Assembly: GCF_000247815.1 (NCBI RefSeq)
Contig: NC_021683.1
Span: 13,103,638-13,167,637 of the forward strand
Direction of reading: 5' to 3'
Origin: Ficedula albicollis
Taxonomy: Eukaryota > Chordata > Aves > Passeriformes > Muscicapidae
Length of the DNA stretch: 64,000 nt
The position numbers and the translations under genes are program-made. The notes under the pieces were generated by a model. The model was not told the origin of the DNA and ran no database searches. It was given only the letters and a program-made list of their open reading frames with translations. This document shows positions 47,776 through 61,304 of the stretch, piece by piece; position 1 is the stretch's first letter; the number at the start of each line of letters is the position of its first letter.

Positions 47776-48479
47776 CCTGACTTGTAAAAGTTTTGTAACC
47801 TTTACTACATATTTTTGGTTATATTCTCTTAAGCTGTTTAGCTTATCATGGGCCAAGAGTCCAAGTATTGTTACTGTAGTATAAAAATGTGTAGCAAACA
47901 AAAATTAAGGCCATAATAGAAGATATGTTTGCATTTCTGTCATTTAGTGTCTAGAGTAGCCTTTTTCCAGTCTCACTGCAAGGAATTACAATGTCACTGT
48001 CAAAAGAAACCAAGCTCATCTCATAACCTTGTATTTGTTGTGTATAAATTCAAATGAGAAAACTGTTAGATGGGACCATTTATAATGAGATTTGAGATAC
48101 CCTATAGCTCTCACTTGGAGACAAGTGACCTTTGTCTTCTTTGGGGCTGAGTAACAGCATGATGAAGATTTAATAGATGTGTGCAGAGACCTGGCAGTAG
48201 ACTGGGGTGTGTGTGGAAGAGGTGCTCAATGTGTTTTGCTCTACATATTTCCATATTTTTTAATTCCTTGCACTTGGAACTGGAGTGCTGCCTCTTGGTG
48301 TGTGCCGTTACCTGTGCTTCCTTTCTCCCTCGGGTGGCTTTGGTGCTCGTTAGTAGAAATTATTGGACAGTCACAAAACACTAAAGAGAAAGGAAGAAAC
48401 CCACACACTTTGCTTGGAATCAGTCTGTGTTGCATAAAGCTCCGACAAGATCAAGCTCTAATTAAATTATCTGGCACGT

Positions 48480-48690
48480 GGGCAATTCTGTTCTGAGATC
48501 TGCTGAGCTAATGTGTAGCCATTAGCTCATACAGCCACCAAATCAGAAGTACCAAAGAGACAATTTACATAGGGCCACAGCGTGTTTTAAAAAATTCTGG
48601 TGAGTTGTGAAGCCTGTAATGTTAATTGCCAGTTAGCACATTGTAATTGCTGTAATTATTTGCAAGTAAAATGATGTAAGGGACTTAACA
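48480..48690. promoter_or_regulatory. Possible conserved non-coding element
   Basis: Dense homeodomain-type cores (GAGCTAATGTGTAGCCATTAGCTC, which is itself an interrupted inverted repeat, then GTTAATTGCCAGTTAGC, GTAATTGCTGTAATTATTTGC) lie in a block without open frames. The symmetric GAGCTAAT...ATTAGCTC arrangement suggests a paired binding site. Conservation is untested. Confidence 0.3.
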
Positions 48691-48934
48691 TTGTACTTTT
48701 CTTTAACACTTCACATCTTGGTGATCCACTAAATCTCCCACTTAAGACTTTTGCTGGTTATCTAAGAGCTTGACAGCCACTTGCTGAAGTCTGATCTCAT
48801 CCACAACCTTGCCAGTCTGCCTGTTGGCTTTAATACTGAGCTGTGGCTCTCTGAAGTCTATATTAAAAAAAATAAGGCAATAAAATAATAAATGCAAATG
48901 TCTGCTGCTGACCAGTGAGAGCATAGCCAGCCCT

Positions 48935-49270
48935 GCAGCCGGCCGTGCTGGAGCCCAGCTGGGCGAGAGCCCTCAGCACAAATTGCCAAGTCTATTGCCT
49001 CCCACCGCCACGCCACGGAAGTGGGCCAAAAGCTCCTCCGTATGGGATTAAAGGGATGTGTAATAGATTAAAGATCAAAAATGTTAATTAAGAAATGGTC
49101 TTTTCTAATAAGATGCCTTCAAGGGCATGGTACCAAAAATGAGGCAATATCTCATTTTGGCAACAGCTCAGGGTTGTAATGAAGCTGGAGCAGGGGGGGT
49201 AAGGGGAGAAAGAAGGGACGCCTCCTGTTCAAGGCAACTCCTTCAGAAGGAGTAAATCAATTAGCAGTAA
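48935..49270. promoter_or_regulatory. Possible conserved non-coding element with bicoid/TCF-like motifs
   Basis: The block starts GC-rich with kept CpGs (CAGCCGGCCGTGC, CCGCCACGCCACGG). It continues with GGGATTAAAGGGATGTG (GGGATTA is the OTX/bicoid-class core), TAGATTAAAGATCAAAAATG (AGATCAAA is close to a TCF/LEF site) and GTTAATTAAGAAATGG. The mix of factor-class motifs over about 200 bp looks like a developmental enhancer. The inference is from motifs only. Confidence 0.3.
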
Positions 49271-52079
49271 AAATGTGAGATTACTCTGAATGCTGCTGAA
49301 CAGTCTAGATTTAGAGGTACATGTTTTAGCTTGGCCTTTCCTTGACGATAAGCTGATAGTTTGTGACAGATAAACAAGGATTCCTTCAGTTGACTGCTAT
49401 TTAAACAGCCTAGTAATTTGGCAGAAAATAAACAGTGTTGTTGAATGCTTTGATGCATTTGCGGTGAATCTGTTCAATATATTTTAGTGATGTAATCATC
49501 TAGCTATAGGAAATTCACCATCTTTGTTGCTGGGTTGAAATTTGTAGGTGTAATGTTTGGGTAAAGGCTTATTTCCCCTCAGAAAAGGGGAGAGCCTCCA
49601 CTCTGCGCTCTCCTGTTTCAGGCTCCTGCAGCAGTGGAAGTTTATGTTTTACAAATAAACTTATGTGCAAGTGTTAGTTATGTGTTTCAAACCCAAAAAG
49701 TGCTTTTAAGAGCTGTGAAATATTATTGCATCCTTATGACCAAAGAAAACATGCTTTTCCTTAAACTTGAGTGTTCTAGTCAGTGAGGCCACTTAGTAAA
49801 CTCATCAAAGGTCCAAAAGGAAAACTCTGATGTTTAACAGTGCTTTTTCCTTGTGGTAGAATGATGGGATTACACGTTACTTCACCCCACAGTTTCCCCT
49901 CCAAGTGTCTTGATATACTGCAAGCTGCAGCATTTCTGAAGGAAGTTATTTGCCAGCATAAAATGGAGGGACCCTGTAGGCAAATTTCTTCCCTGTTGGT
50001 TGGAAGTTTTTGCTTGGATAAAGAAAACCACTGACATGGTGAGATCTCCATGTAGTATGTGTATGTGTTTTAAGGCTCTGACTGTTGTTTGAACCAAAGC
50101 CAGAAAGAATTTTCAATTTGAGAGAAATACAGTGGGAAGGTGCTTGCTGGTTGTGTCCCTCTGTGTGTGTGGTGAGCTGGGGCTGACTGAAGCACCTTGG
50201 CAGAAAAAGTCCTCTGAGAAGGATTTGAAATGTAGATTTGTTACTCTGTGTATATTTTATTTTAATCTGTTGTGTTCTCCTTGAGAGGAAGAGTCATGGT
50301 TTTCCCCATTCGGACCCCTTGAGCTGGGCACGGTGTAGACTTGTGCTTATTGGTATTATTTAGCTTGGATAGGAGCTATAGGTGACTTAAATGACACTAA
50401 ATTCCTGTGCCCTGATTTTGTCACATGAGTAAATACAAATTGAGATAGTGGTTATTTCCATTCACAGAGTGCAAATGGGAGAACTATTTCTTTCTTATTC
50501 AAATAAGATGTTTTTGTGGTTTGTAAATGTATCGTTTTGACAGACTGATTAGTTCCATCTTGATTTCACTTATGGTTTTTGTTAAAAGAAATGTGTAACT
50601 TGGACTTGAATTAGCATTCTCCCAAGAAGGGCCATGTCAGGCCATTCCTGCTGACACATCAAGGAGATGGAACTGTAGCAACAAAAAGATCAGTGCTGTT
50701 TCTTGACTATGAAGCTTGCTTATAAGTCTGGAAGACAGTGTTTTGAATTGAAGTATTCCTCTACATAATTTTGACAATATTAAAGGCAGATATCTATAGT
50801 CTGTCCTCCTTCTTTCAGTGATAAAAGGGAAGATTTCAATTTTGCACTGTTCATTTAATCAAATATTTGCAGAAAAATGGTTAGTTCGTTATGCTGTCAT
50901 TATTATCTATAGAATGTGTGTCCATTATTGAAACTGAGAAAAAGTGGGCTTAAACCTTGATAGCAGTTCACACCAGACTCTCTGCAATTAGCCATTTATT
51001 CTGCTAAATGAATGAGAGATGTTCTGTGTAAAAGGCATTTGGCTTCTCTTCCTGGTTCATATTAAACAAAATACATTTATTGCCAAATTTCCACAGTGAC
51101 ATCCAAGAAGCATAAAGAAAATCAACAGGGCTAGCGAGGTATAACTGAGAACAGCATTTGGTCTACAATCTTATGAAAGAAAGGTTGTGCAGCAAAAATG
51201 TACTTTTTCTGATTAAGGTGAATTTCAGGCAGAAATCTTGCACAAGTTTGGAATAGTCAGGTGAAACAATTTCCAGACATGATGTTTACGAAATCAGTTT
51301 TTAAATTTTTTTCCTATTTTTTGTCTTTATATACTGTATGTGCAAACAGCCATGGTGATGAAGACAATGAGGGATATCACTTCTGCAAATGCTCTTTGAA
51401 TCTCAGGGTTTGTGTTGTGATGAAAAAGCATAGGTGTTTCTGTATAACAGAACTAAATCACGTTTTATTTTTCACCCTTAATTCCAAAAAGTGGTGCTTA
51501 GTGTTCATGGTGTGTGTGTGTGAAATTAAGTAAGAATTGGTGTTGCTCTTCCTTCAAAATAGTTTATAAAAACTGGAGACTTTTTGTTGTATTTCTTATG
51601 TTATCAGGTTGTAAGCCTGTTGTATTTTAAATAGTTGCAAACAACTCAGAAAAGATACCCCACAGGCACTGGAAGAGCAGTAGAGCCATCAGTGAACTAT
51701 TAAATAAGAAAAGACATCCTAAGAGTTAAGTGATTTTTAGCTTGATCCTGTAATGAAATAATTTAAAACGATATCTGGTTAATGAACTCTGTGGCCAGAC
51801 AGCATAACTGGCCAACGATATAGGGAGTGGAAGAGGTTTAGAAACAGACTCCTGGCTGTGATGGCTGTTAGAGCAGAGGAGGGGCCCAAAGGAAACCCCA
51901 ACCCCTTTTTTCCACACCCACCCACAGGCTGTTGAAAAAGCCATAGGAGTAGGATAAGGTTGTCAACTGTGCATCTTCCTGCCAGTCAGCAACTAAAACA
52001 CAAATTCCATAATGTAAGGAAAAAAGTTGGGACTAGGTTCCTCCCAAAAAAGTGCCTTTTAAAAAAAAGCTAATTTTGT

Positions 52080-52400
52080 TATGGTTACTACTTTTTACCT
52101 TGACAAAGTACACAGGGAATGGGGCTGCTAAAGAGCGCATCAACTAAATTAGGGTTAATTAGAAGTTCTCCCAGATAGCTGGTGCTTCATCAGCAACAAA
52201 GCAGCATGTAAATAAATCTAATTTCTCTCCAAATAAACTCTTCACAAGCTTAATTATAACAGCAACAATATCTCCCCCTAGCCCCCCCCTCCCCTTTTCA
52301 TTAGTGGGAGCAGCTCATTATGAGCAGTATCTGGTGAGGGCTATCATGAGCAGGCCAGAGCTGCCCCTCTCACAGGTGTCCTTTGAGGCCAGGAAGAAGT
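52080..52400. promoter_or_regulatory. Possible conserved non-coding element
   Basis: CTAAATTAGGGTTAATTAG, TAAATAAATCTAATTTC, CTTAATTATAAC and TTCATTAGTGGGAGCAGCTCATTATGAGC form a run of homeodomain-type cores plus an E-box-like CAGCTCATT in about 250 bp, with no coding potential. A C-rich interruption lies near 52280. Enhancer function is inferred. Confidence 0.25.
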
Positions 52401-53129
52401 AAAGGAACTTCCAGCCTACCTGGAAGACCCCAATTAAGGTAATTCAAGAGAAATTTGAGAAGCAGAAAGCACTGATGGAAAAAAAATCCAAAAAACAGCA
52501 CTACTATGTTCTGGAGAGAATTAATTACTTAAAAGTGTTTCCAGTATTTGGATGATTTTCCATCTTAATTTCTTCACCTTTATTACTCATTTGCCAGCAA
52601 AAAAGATGAACTTCAGGCTTTATCCATCCCTTTTTATTCTTTTTTGCCATCCATCATTCTCATGGCAGATCCAAGTGCTCTTCCAGTTCCTGGTGCTGTG
52701 TACATACTACTGTCTCCTGCCCTGACATTTGGGACCTGCTGAATGAGAAGAGGGGCTGAGGGAGACCCAACTTTAAAGTCATTTTAGCTTTAAGTCTTTT
52801 AAATGTCTTTTCACACTTTCTTTACCACATAGGGCTAGAAGAAAAAATGCAGGAAGATATTCGGGAAAAAAGTGTTATCATTGCTAAAAGGATCACCACA
52901 CTGGAGGACTAGTGCAGCTCACTGCTTATTCCAAGGATAAACAGCTGAAAACCTCTATCCAGAAATTAGTTATCACAGGGAAAGTACAAACCTGGGTGCC
53001 AGTTTCAGCTGGGTGCAGAAGTGCTCTGCTGAGGGCTCATTCAAAGGAATTTATTTCATTTGGTGCTTGATACATTGTCCTCTGTGTTTTTTAGATTCCT
53101 TTTTTTATATCTAATACTGTTGAAAGCAG

Positions 53130-53345
53130 TGAATTCCTTATTACACAGTGTCACGTTTCAGCCGATCCTAAATTAATAAATGAGCAGCAGCAGAATAGCA
53201 TGCAGCACAATTCTAACAGCATGAGCTGCACAGAAGTATATTTCACTTAGCTCCAATTTAAATACTCTGCTTTGCTCGATTTAATTATGTGAAATTACTG
53301 AATTAATGGCTTTGTCAAGTGAAACGTGTAGGACTTAAGAGTTTG
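53130..53345. promoter_or_regulatory. Possible conserved non-coding element
   Basis: CACGTTTCAGCCGATCC, CTAAATTAATAAATGAGC, CTCGATTTAATTATGTG and ACTGAATTAATGGC give repeated TAAT cores plus three kept CpGs in an AT-rich block. There is no open frame of note. Confidence 0.22.
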
Positions 53346-56300
53346 GTATTAAGGAAAGAAATTAGAAAGGAAATCTGAGGTACATTAATTTTTGCGTGTG
53401 GGCTTGTTTTAAACACAAACTGAAATTTAACTGAGCCCACAGCCCAAAAACACTCGTTTTAAGCCCAGGGAAGAGAGAAAGAGAAGGAAGTGGCAGGAAA
53501 CTTCCTGAGCTCTGTTGGCTTGTGGTGATCTGCTGGGCAGGTTCGGTGTGTGTTTGTGCAGCAGGAGCTGGCCAGGGGCACATGGGTGGGAAGGCTCTGC
53601 AAAATCCAATGCTTCTCTAATACCTTGGCCACCTGTGAAATACCCTTTCCTGTGCTGCATAGTATGATTTTCTTATCTCTTTTCCGGTTGAGAATCTTGT
53701 TATAACAGTTGCCTTCTTTCATGTTCATTAACTGAATTCTTTTGCTGTGTTTTGAATCCCTGCACCAAGACACAGTGCCCAGCCTGGTGCTTGGTTGTGC
53801 AAAGATGCACAGCAAGACCTGAGGGTAACATTTCTGAAAGCTTGCAAGCCCTGCCCTGCCGAAGCTGTTTGGACACGTAGGTGCCGCACTCCCATTAATT
53901 TCCAATTTCATGGGTTTTTACTACAGTCTGTTGCCACTTGTGATTATTAGCCCCCCTAAATCATTGGGCTACCTACAGATGTCCCTCCCAGCCATAGCTG
54001 GAGCAGTGTAAAGGTACTGTTTTTTTGCTTTGCCGTTTCTGCTCTCTGTGCTGGCAGTGCCCAGCTGGGAGGCTCCCCTCGAGCAGCAGCATGAGCCTCT
54101 GCCAGCAGTAACTGGTTGCAGAGAGACTTGAGCATGCGTTTGGGAAAACGTTGCCTTTTCCTCAGGTGCATTTTTTTTTGTCCTCCCCATAGCAAGCCAG
54201 ATTTGTAGAGAGAAAGTCAGTGAGGGTTTTTTCCTCCAAAGATGATGCGGGCTATTTGATCGGGCCATAAAACCCACAACTAAGTTGTGGTCCAGGTCGA
54301 CCCTCTGTACCCTGGATTAAATAGGAGTTTTACCTGAGAAGCTAACTCCACAAACCCGGCCCCACTGAAGCTTCTCAAGTCTTTAATCACAGTTTTGAAG
54401 ACTTCCAGGCACAGTTATTGCAGAAGTGGGTCCCTTCTGTGCTCCTTCAGCTGCACATTTGTCATTCCCGATGGAAAATGATCCAGGCAGGTTCTGAGCA
54501 AACCAAGACCCATGAGAAGGTCAGTGAAATAATTATTGCTTTCTCTAATTTGCCTGCATTTTTCTTCTTACCCCAATAAATTTTTTGCCCTTGTTCCACT
54601 TTTTCCCTCTGTATTGATCCACCCCTTGGTTCCTGACAGTATGCAGAGGTTTCTCTTGCTCTCTCAGTCCTAATGTTCTGGGGTTTTTATAGGAATAAAA
54701 GGAGGAATGTAAATGCTACCTCTAGGACCCTACCAGTTTGTTTTCAGCAAAACCTTTAAACAAATCCATATTTCAAGCATGTGAAAAGTGCATTTTAAAA
54801 GGAAATATATTCAGAGGCTCCTAAGAGGGTATTTTTGTATGGAGTCCTTTCTCTGCTTACATCTTGCTCCTGTGTGCATACACTTAGGGCTGTACACTGA
54901 AGACACAAATTCTCCAGGACCAGAACTTTCTGCAGAAAGGGCAATTCAAAGTCCTGGACCTTATGGAGGAACAATAAAGGAATCTGCATTTTGAATTAGG
55001 CAAAGGGACATCAAAATACATAGTGGCATTTATTGCTTATGGTAAATTACATCATCTCCAATTTTTCTCTCTTTGAAAATCAACAGGTTTATTTTAATAA
55101 AGAGTTCCAGCAGCTGCTATTTTGAGCAGAACCAGTCAATACCTTATTTTTGCATTTGATATGCAGCTGCAATAACAAGCCACATGTGAGTTTTATTAAG
55201 CCTTCTGAATATTCTGTCTGTTCAGGGAGCTATAGATTTAACTTTTGCAGATATCTGCCTTTACCTTGAAGTAAAAAAGTGCCAAACAACCCAAAAGCTA
55301 CAAAAAGAAAAAACAACAAAAAAAAAAGAAAATTGTTCACACCATTTCCTCAAAGAGAGGAAAGAGTTTGACATGCCTATGTATTAAAATGTGATTAAGA
55401 AGTCCCATGTTAGCTGTGAGTGGAATTCCATAGAATTGCTGGAAACAGAACACTTTTCTTCAACAAAGATTTGAAAATCCAGTAAGTTGAGTTTTATTAA
55501 AATATTCATATACCTAAATAAAGTTTAAGTGCAATTTTTCTTCTGAAAAGTTACATGTATTTATTAGAGTATGATGGTCGATATTATTTAGCAGTTGTAT
55601 GTGAAAGAGTGAAAAGCACATTTTTATGAATAAGTGCACTTCTCTTTGAAGTTAATACTTGCTGCATTCTAATTCCTTTGTGCATATAAATGAACTTTAT
55701 ATCTAAAATGCATGCACTTAGAATGGATTTTAGATCTGGTTTGATTTGAACCTCATTATTGGAACTGAAGGTGGCAGTTACTGCCATTCAGATGCACCTT
55801 TGGAATCTGGAAGTGGATAGCAGCATCTTTTTTCAGAGGCAGATAATGTGTTCCATGGCAATCACACACCTTGACTAAGTGGATAGAGTCTTCTGCAGAT
55901 GACTGTGGAGCAGTTTGGGTGCAAACACGTTTTCTGATTTGGATGCCACAGAGATGCACAAAGCAGATTACAGGGTTTTGAGCCTTTTCCAAGGAGGAGA
56001 CCCCAGTGTAAAAGGGGGTGCTGCTCTCCTTGCAGCCAGTGTCTGTCCCTGCCCTTGGAGCACACCCTGAGGTGAGTGCCATGGTCAGTAGCTGGGCAGT
56101 GTCCCACAGTCAGGTGCTGCTCCAACCAAACCCTCTGGAACACCCTGGACTGCTCCGCTCTCTGCCTTTCATTTCATTCCCTAAAATTCACTTACAATGC
56201 TTTTTGTGTCAGGAAAGTGTTTACATCCCATATTTATCCTGTTAAACTGGCTGCCAAACACTGAAGAGCTGATAAACGCTGTGCTGTTAACACTATAAAG

Positions 56301-59300
56301 TACAATCCCACTGCTGCTTGCATGCAAATAAATAATAATAACTCAGCTCTTTGTCCTCTTTTTGGTGTGTAAGTGCATTTGTCACATAGCATAGTAACAT
56401 CTAAATCATTTTAGTAAAAGCACTAGAAAGGCTGAAACATTACCTGCAGCTATGATTAAGAGGAATTTTACTCTTTGGTGGTGTTTATATGATTTCCTTA
56501 TTTGATTTTTTTAAAAAGCACTTTTAAAATGATATGATGCTTAATCACTGTTGCTGGGCTTCACTTTTTAAAAACCTTTTACAGACTTATTTCACCTTCC
56601 TAAGGACTGAGGGATTGGTCTGTAGGCTAAAAGTTACTGTGAAATACTCATTAAATCTTTTCTTGCAGCTATTACAGACGCAGATATCTTTTTAATGTGC
56701 CTGGTCAGTTTTGAGGCCACTATTTTTGCTACTACCCATAAATCAGTAGCAAGTATTTTTAGTGTCATCGGTGAAAGGTTAATAGAAGTCCATAATTTTC
56801 AGACATCTCTTTCGATTAGCTGCTCAGAAATTTCCTTAAAAAGGAGGTGTAAATTGTTCCACTACAAAAACTGGAGACTGTGTCCAATTTGTGCATAAAT
56901 TGAAATTGTCTTTCTAATAGACTCTTTGGAAGGTATGGGGTTGCCTTCAAGGTAATGATTTAAACATAAACTGACCCTTGATGAGGGAGCTGGAGTTTCA
57001 GTTTAATGTGTTTCTGCAATTTTCCTTTGCCTTCAGTGCCTTCAAATTCCACACAAATAATTCCTTCATAACAAGTGCCTTTTCAGAAGATGTATGCTGC
57101 TGACAGTTAATATAAAATTATTGCCCCTGAATGCATTTTCGTAATTACTTCCCAGAGAACTGTCTTTGTGTTAGAAGACATTTCACACTTTAGTAACATA
57201 AGTGTTTGGGGAGAACATGAGTAATAATTACAGGCGGTCTTTCAGTGAAAATAAACCTAAAAAAATGATAAAAAAAGCTAATGTTAAAGTTGGTTAGAGA
57301 CAGTGAGGAATTTATTCATCACATTATGCCTGTCTGTATATTTTCCAAGTTTAATAACCCTTCAGTAACTAAACTTAAAAAAGCCATAAAGAACAGAGAA
57401 ACTGCTTTCTAATTTTTAAGCAATAATGAAAAGTGACATGCTTCTAGAGACAGAATAAAGAAACTCAATCTGAATGCTCCTATAGGAGATTTCTGCTATA
57501 ATGGAAAATGAAATGGCTCACAGTTTGATCAATAAAAAAATTAACAGCATTTATTTAAAGGTTTCTCTAGTATGTTGACTAAAGGATATTCTGGAAGTCT
57601 TGATCCAAGATACTGGAGTTGTAGGGTGAGTTTGTGTATGTGAGTGTGATGTGTAAGAATCATTGACTGAGCAATGCCAATGGGTTCCAGGCTAGATGCT
57701 GGATATAAATGGTTATGCTGTTCTAGAGAGCTTGGAGCCAGGACTGGCTGTATAAATAGACATTATTCTGAGAGTTGCTGCACACAGCCCAGCAGCAAGG
57801 TTGGACTTGCATGGAAGCAAAGATGGCAGACTCTTGCTTTCACTGGACAAAACAGGGCAATTGTACTATACATACATATCTCTAAATATATGTATGGTGT
57901 ATGTCTTCAGCAGAAATAACAATGTAGAGATGTGGGTGGGCTCAGGTGGAATCAATGCACTGCAGGCAAGAGGTTTGCGTGTGTTACCCACTCTATGTTT
58001 GATATCTTTGACTGCTACAGCAAAGGAAAGTGCAATGAGCTGCCAGTCCTCTGCTGCCTGTTCCTGCCACTTTCCATGCCTTTAAACTCCAGGGAGACCT
58101 TGAGGTTTTCTTAAACTGCTGCTAATTTGAGCAAATTGCATCCTATCTGAAGGAAGATGGACATTTTCCCTGAGAAAATGTTGGTGTTTCCCTGAGAAGT
58201 GTTGGTGTAAGCAAGCTAAGAGAAGGCTGCTGAGAGGCAGCTGTGGGATGTGCAGGGCCAGCAGAAGCAGGTGCAGTGTTAGTGCTGGCACCAGGTATTC
58301 CTGGGGTGCTTGGAACCCCTTTCTCTAAGAGTGTGTGTAACAGCAGGGATAGAAGGAGGTGTTGTACCCTACTAAACTAGATTTTCTTTGCCAAGTTGAA
58401 GAATGCTGAGAACTTCCAATTTAATTTCAAATTATGATGATTTAATACATACTGGAGTGTAATAAGGCTCTGTTGTGAAATGTTACCATGTATGCTTCCT
58501 AAAATCTTGGACTTTTGTATTTTCTTGTTAACACCCTTCACGTGAAATGGTATTACTCGTGTAATCTGTGCTTTATCCCATGGGTTATGATGCAGAGATA
58601 CCCAGCATTGAACACTCTCCCTCTTCCCTTGCCTTTCCAAAAGAAGCTCTTGCAGCCACCGTTGCTGCTTGTTGGTTGCTGTCAGAGCCAGACAAATGAC
58701 AGCTCACAGAGGCTGCAGCGGCCATAGCCCTAGGAGGGCACGAGGAGGTAACAATATGCAATTTTCATGGTCTGAGGGTAGCCTTATCCTACTGTTCTTC
58801 ATTACAGTACTGCAGTGAGATCAATTTTATTAAGTTGTAAGTCTTAGGAGGCCAACACCATTAACTACATGCTGGATCAAATAATTTTTTTGGTATTATG
58901 ATTGTTTTTTTCCCCTTGTTGAGGGAAGGCAAGATCTGATGTGTGGATGTCTTCAGCCTGAGAGAAGCATTGCACAGTGACTGTCAGCAGGATTGTGTGC
59001 CTGCATTTTGCTCTCTTGCCCTGTCATGTAGTCATCCCATGTGATTTGCCATTGCATGAATATACTGTGGTGTTCCATGCATTATTCCTTTCTGGCTCTT
59101 TGTCTTTCAGCTAGGCACCTTTTTTCTTTACCACATGTGGTTTGACACCATGTGAAAGTGGTATGCTGCACTGCATGGTGGAGGACCAAACCTGCTTGCC
59201 TTTGATGCACATAGTGATGATCTGATGTGTGGAATGAGCTGCCTTTGATACCTGGTCCTGTTCCTAGGGCTGGGATGCAATCCATGCTTTCTGACCTGGT

Positions 59301-60129
59301 TTGCTCAGCCAGAGCAGATTTTTGGCAGCTTTGTGTGGATATGGTTGCAGAGGTTACAGAAGCTTACAGGAGGGCCCTGGCCCATTGAGAGTTAGCACAC
59401 ACACATATCTGTGCTCAAAATGGAAGTGTTTTAAAAAGACTTTTTTTTTTAAATGAGGAGTCAAAGAGTGGGAATAACTAGTAAATGCAAGACTGCATCC
59501 TACAATGAAGATTTCAATTTAAGTTTGTTTGTGATTTAATTACTGAAACACTAGTGACTTTTTTGGCATTTATTTATTCTTTGATCACAAGTATAGAGAA
59601 CTTTGGACTCTCTATATCGCAAAGCTAAAGACAACACTAAAATGTAGCAAGCCACATAAAAGTAGAAACCTCCCCCACACTGATTTGGCATTTGACACTG
59701 AGCATTCACTCAAAACATTCACTAACGAACGTTTAGATTAGGCTTTTCCTTTAAGTCATTTGTCTCTTTTGTTCTCACTTCCTAATTATGGGTGAAATTT
59801 CCTTTCCTTTTGTCTTGCTGGGGTAGCCCTGTGGCCGCGGGGCAGGAAGGCTGCACCCCTGGGTGGGCACTGCGGGGCTCTGCCAAGCCCCAGGAGGTGT
59901 CAGTTGTTTGCCGGCACCCTTCACTCCTCCAGCAATTAGCTTTTATTTCTTCAGTGCCATGTACTTTTATCACTTGTCCTGCATCTCAGGAAAACTTCTA
60001 GAAATAACTGTAGTCCTTTGCGAGACCTTTGTTTGTTTTTGTTTGGACCAAGGTAAGGAGCGAAGAGATGCCTCTTCCCTGCTCTTCATTTTACCTTTTG
60101 CCTTCCAGCTGCCAGACCCGGGCAGTGCA

Positions 60130-60148
60130 TGTGTGTGTGTGTGTGTGT
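60130..60148. repeat. (TG)n dinucleotide repeat
   Basis: About nine TG units, uninterrupted. Confidence 0.9.
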
Positions 60149-61256
60149 AAATGTTTATGTGGTGCTTTGCAGAGTGTGACTTTGCAGCCTTAACTCTGTG
60201 TGGCAAAGTTGCTGGGATAAAAAATGCGGCCTAGTATTGCATCAGTGTGTGCCTGCTGAAAAGAAGCAACTCTTCTTATGGAAGCCCCATAATTGGACCT
60301 ATTTAAAGCCAGGCATGAACCTGCACTAAAAAGCATGCTCCTAAGTATAGCCCTAGATTTAAAACAAATCGCAGCTTCAGAAAGTCCACAGGCTTAAAAA
60401 AAATTAAAGAAAAGCACCAGAAAATTTACTGTCACAGAGACAGAAAGGCTTGCCTACCCTGTATTGTGTTGACAGAATTAAAACATTTAAAGTGTTCATA
60501 ATTGATTCCACAGATGAAAAAAATACGCTGAGGTTGGTTTCTTTTCAGTTTTTCTGGCCCATGTGTTGCAAGGTGTTGCCATTTCCAAGTGTTTCTGTAG
60601 GCATCAGCATCTTTCCATCAGTGTGGCTCTGGCTTTGTTGTGCCTTCAGTCCTGCCCCACTAACCCAAGCCCCCAAAGCAGTTTGCTGTGGCTCTCATGG
60701 CTGGGCTGTCACTGTGGTGCTGGGCTGAGGCTGTGCCACGCTGAGCTCCAAGCACAGTCCCAGTCTGGTGGCAGGGCTGTCTGTGTCCCAGGCTGACTGA
60801 AGCAAGGGAAATCTGCTCTTGACTTGAGCAAGGCCTGAGCTGAACATGGTACATGTAATCTGTTTTCAAACCCTTGGCTTTAGGAGTGCCTTGTTCCTGT
60901 AACAGAGCTGTTTTGAACGCAGCTTAGAAGGCATTTCTACTGACTGCAACTTTTAAACTAGGCCTTTGGGAATTCACTTTTTCAGCTTTGCCAAGTTTGC
61001 CACATTCCTTGGACCACCAGGTCAGGCAGGAACACTCCCAGTTCTTACTATGTCTCCTTTGAAATAGTAACTTTCTAGAGCATAAGCTGGCTTGTATAGG
61101 AAAAACCAAGAACCATTAACAGCATTAACTTTAGTGGCAATTAGAATAACATATTCCTGACTGTTGGCCAGATTGTTTAGGTCATAGGGTAAAATATTCT
61201 TCTTGTGTAAAGCCCTGCAGACCTTCCACTGTGCTACAGGGTGAAAATAAAGGGGA

Positions 61257-61304
61257 GGGGGGGGCAAAACAAAAAAAAGAAAAGAAAAACAAATAAGCCC
61301 CCCC
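61257..61304. repeat. G8 / C7 inverted runs flanking an A-rich purine tract
   Basis: GGGGGGGC (61258-61265) and GCCCCCCC (61297-61304) are exact reverse complements separated by 31 bp of almost pure A and G. The arrangement could form a hairpin with an A-rich loop or a triplex-prone tract. It may be chance in a purine-rich simple-sequence region. Confidence 0.7.

Noticed and set aside
51261..51533. Open frame with His-Gly-Asp-Glu-Asp-Asn-Glu considered as the next ZNF423 exon (acidic segment before finger 1)
   Set aside because: The sequence around it does not follow the expected Glu/Asp-rich segment leading to a Cys-X2-Cys finger, and no suitable acceptor precedes it.
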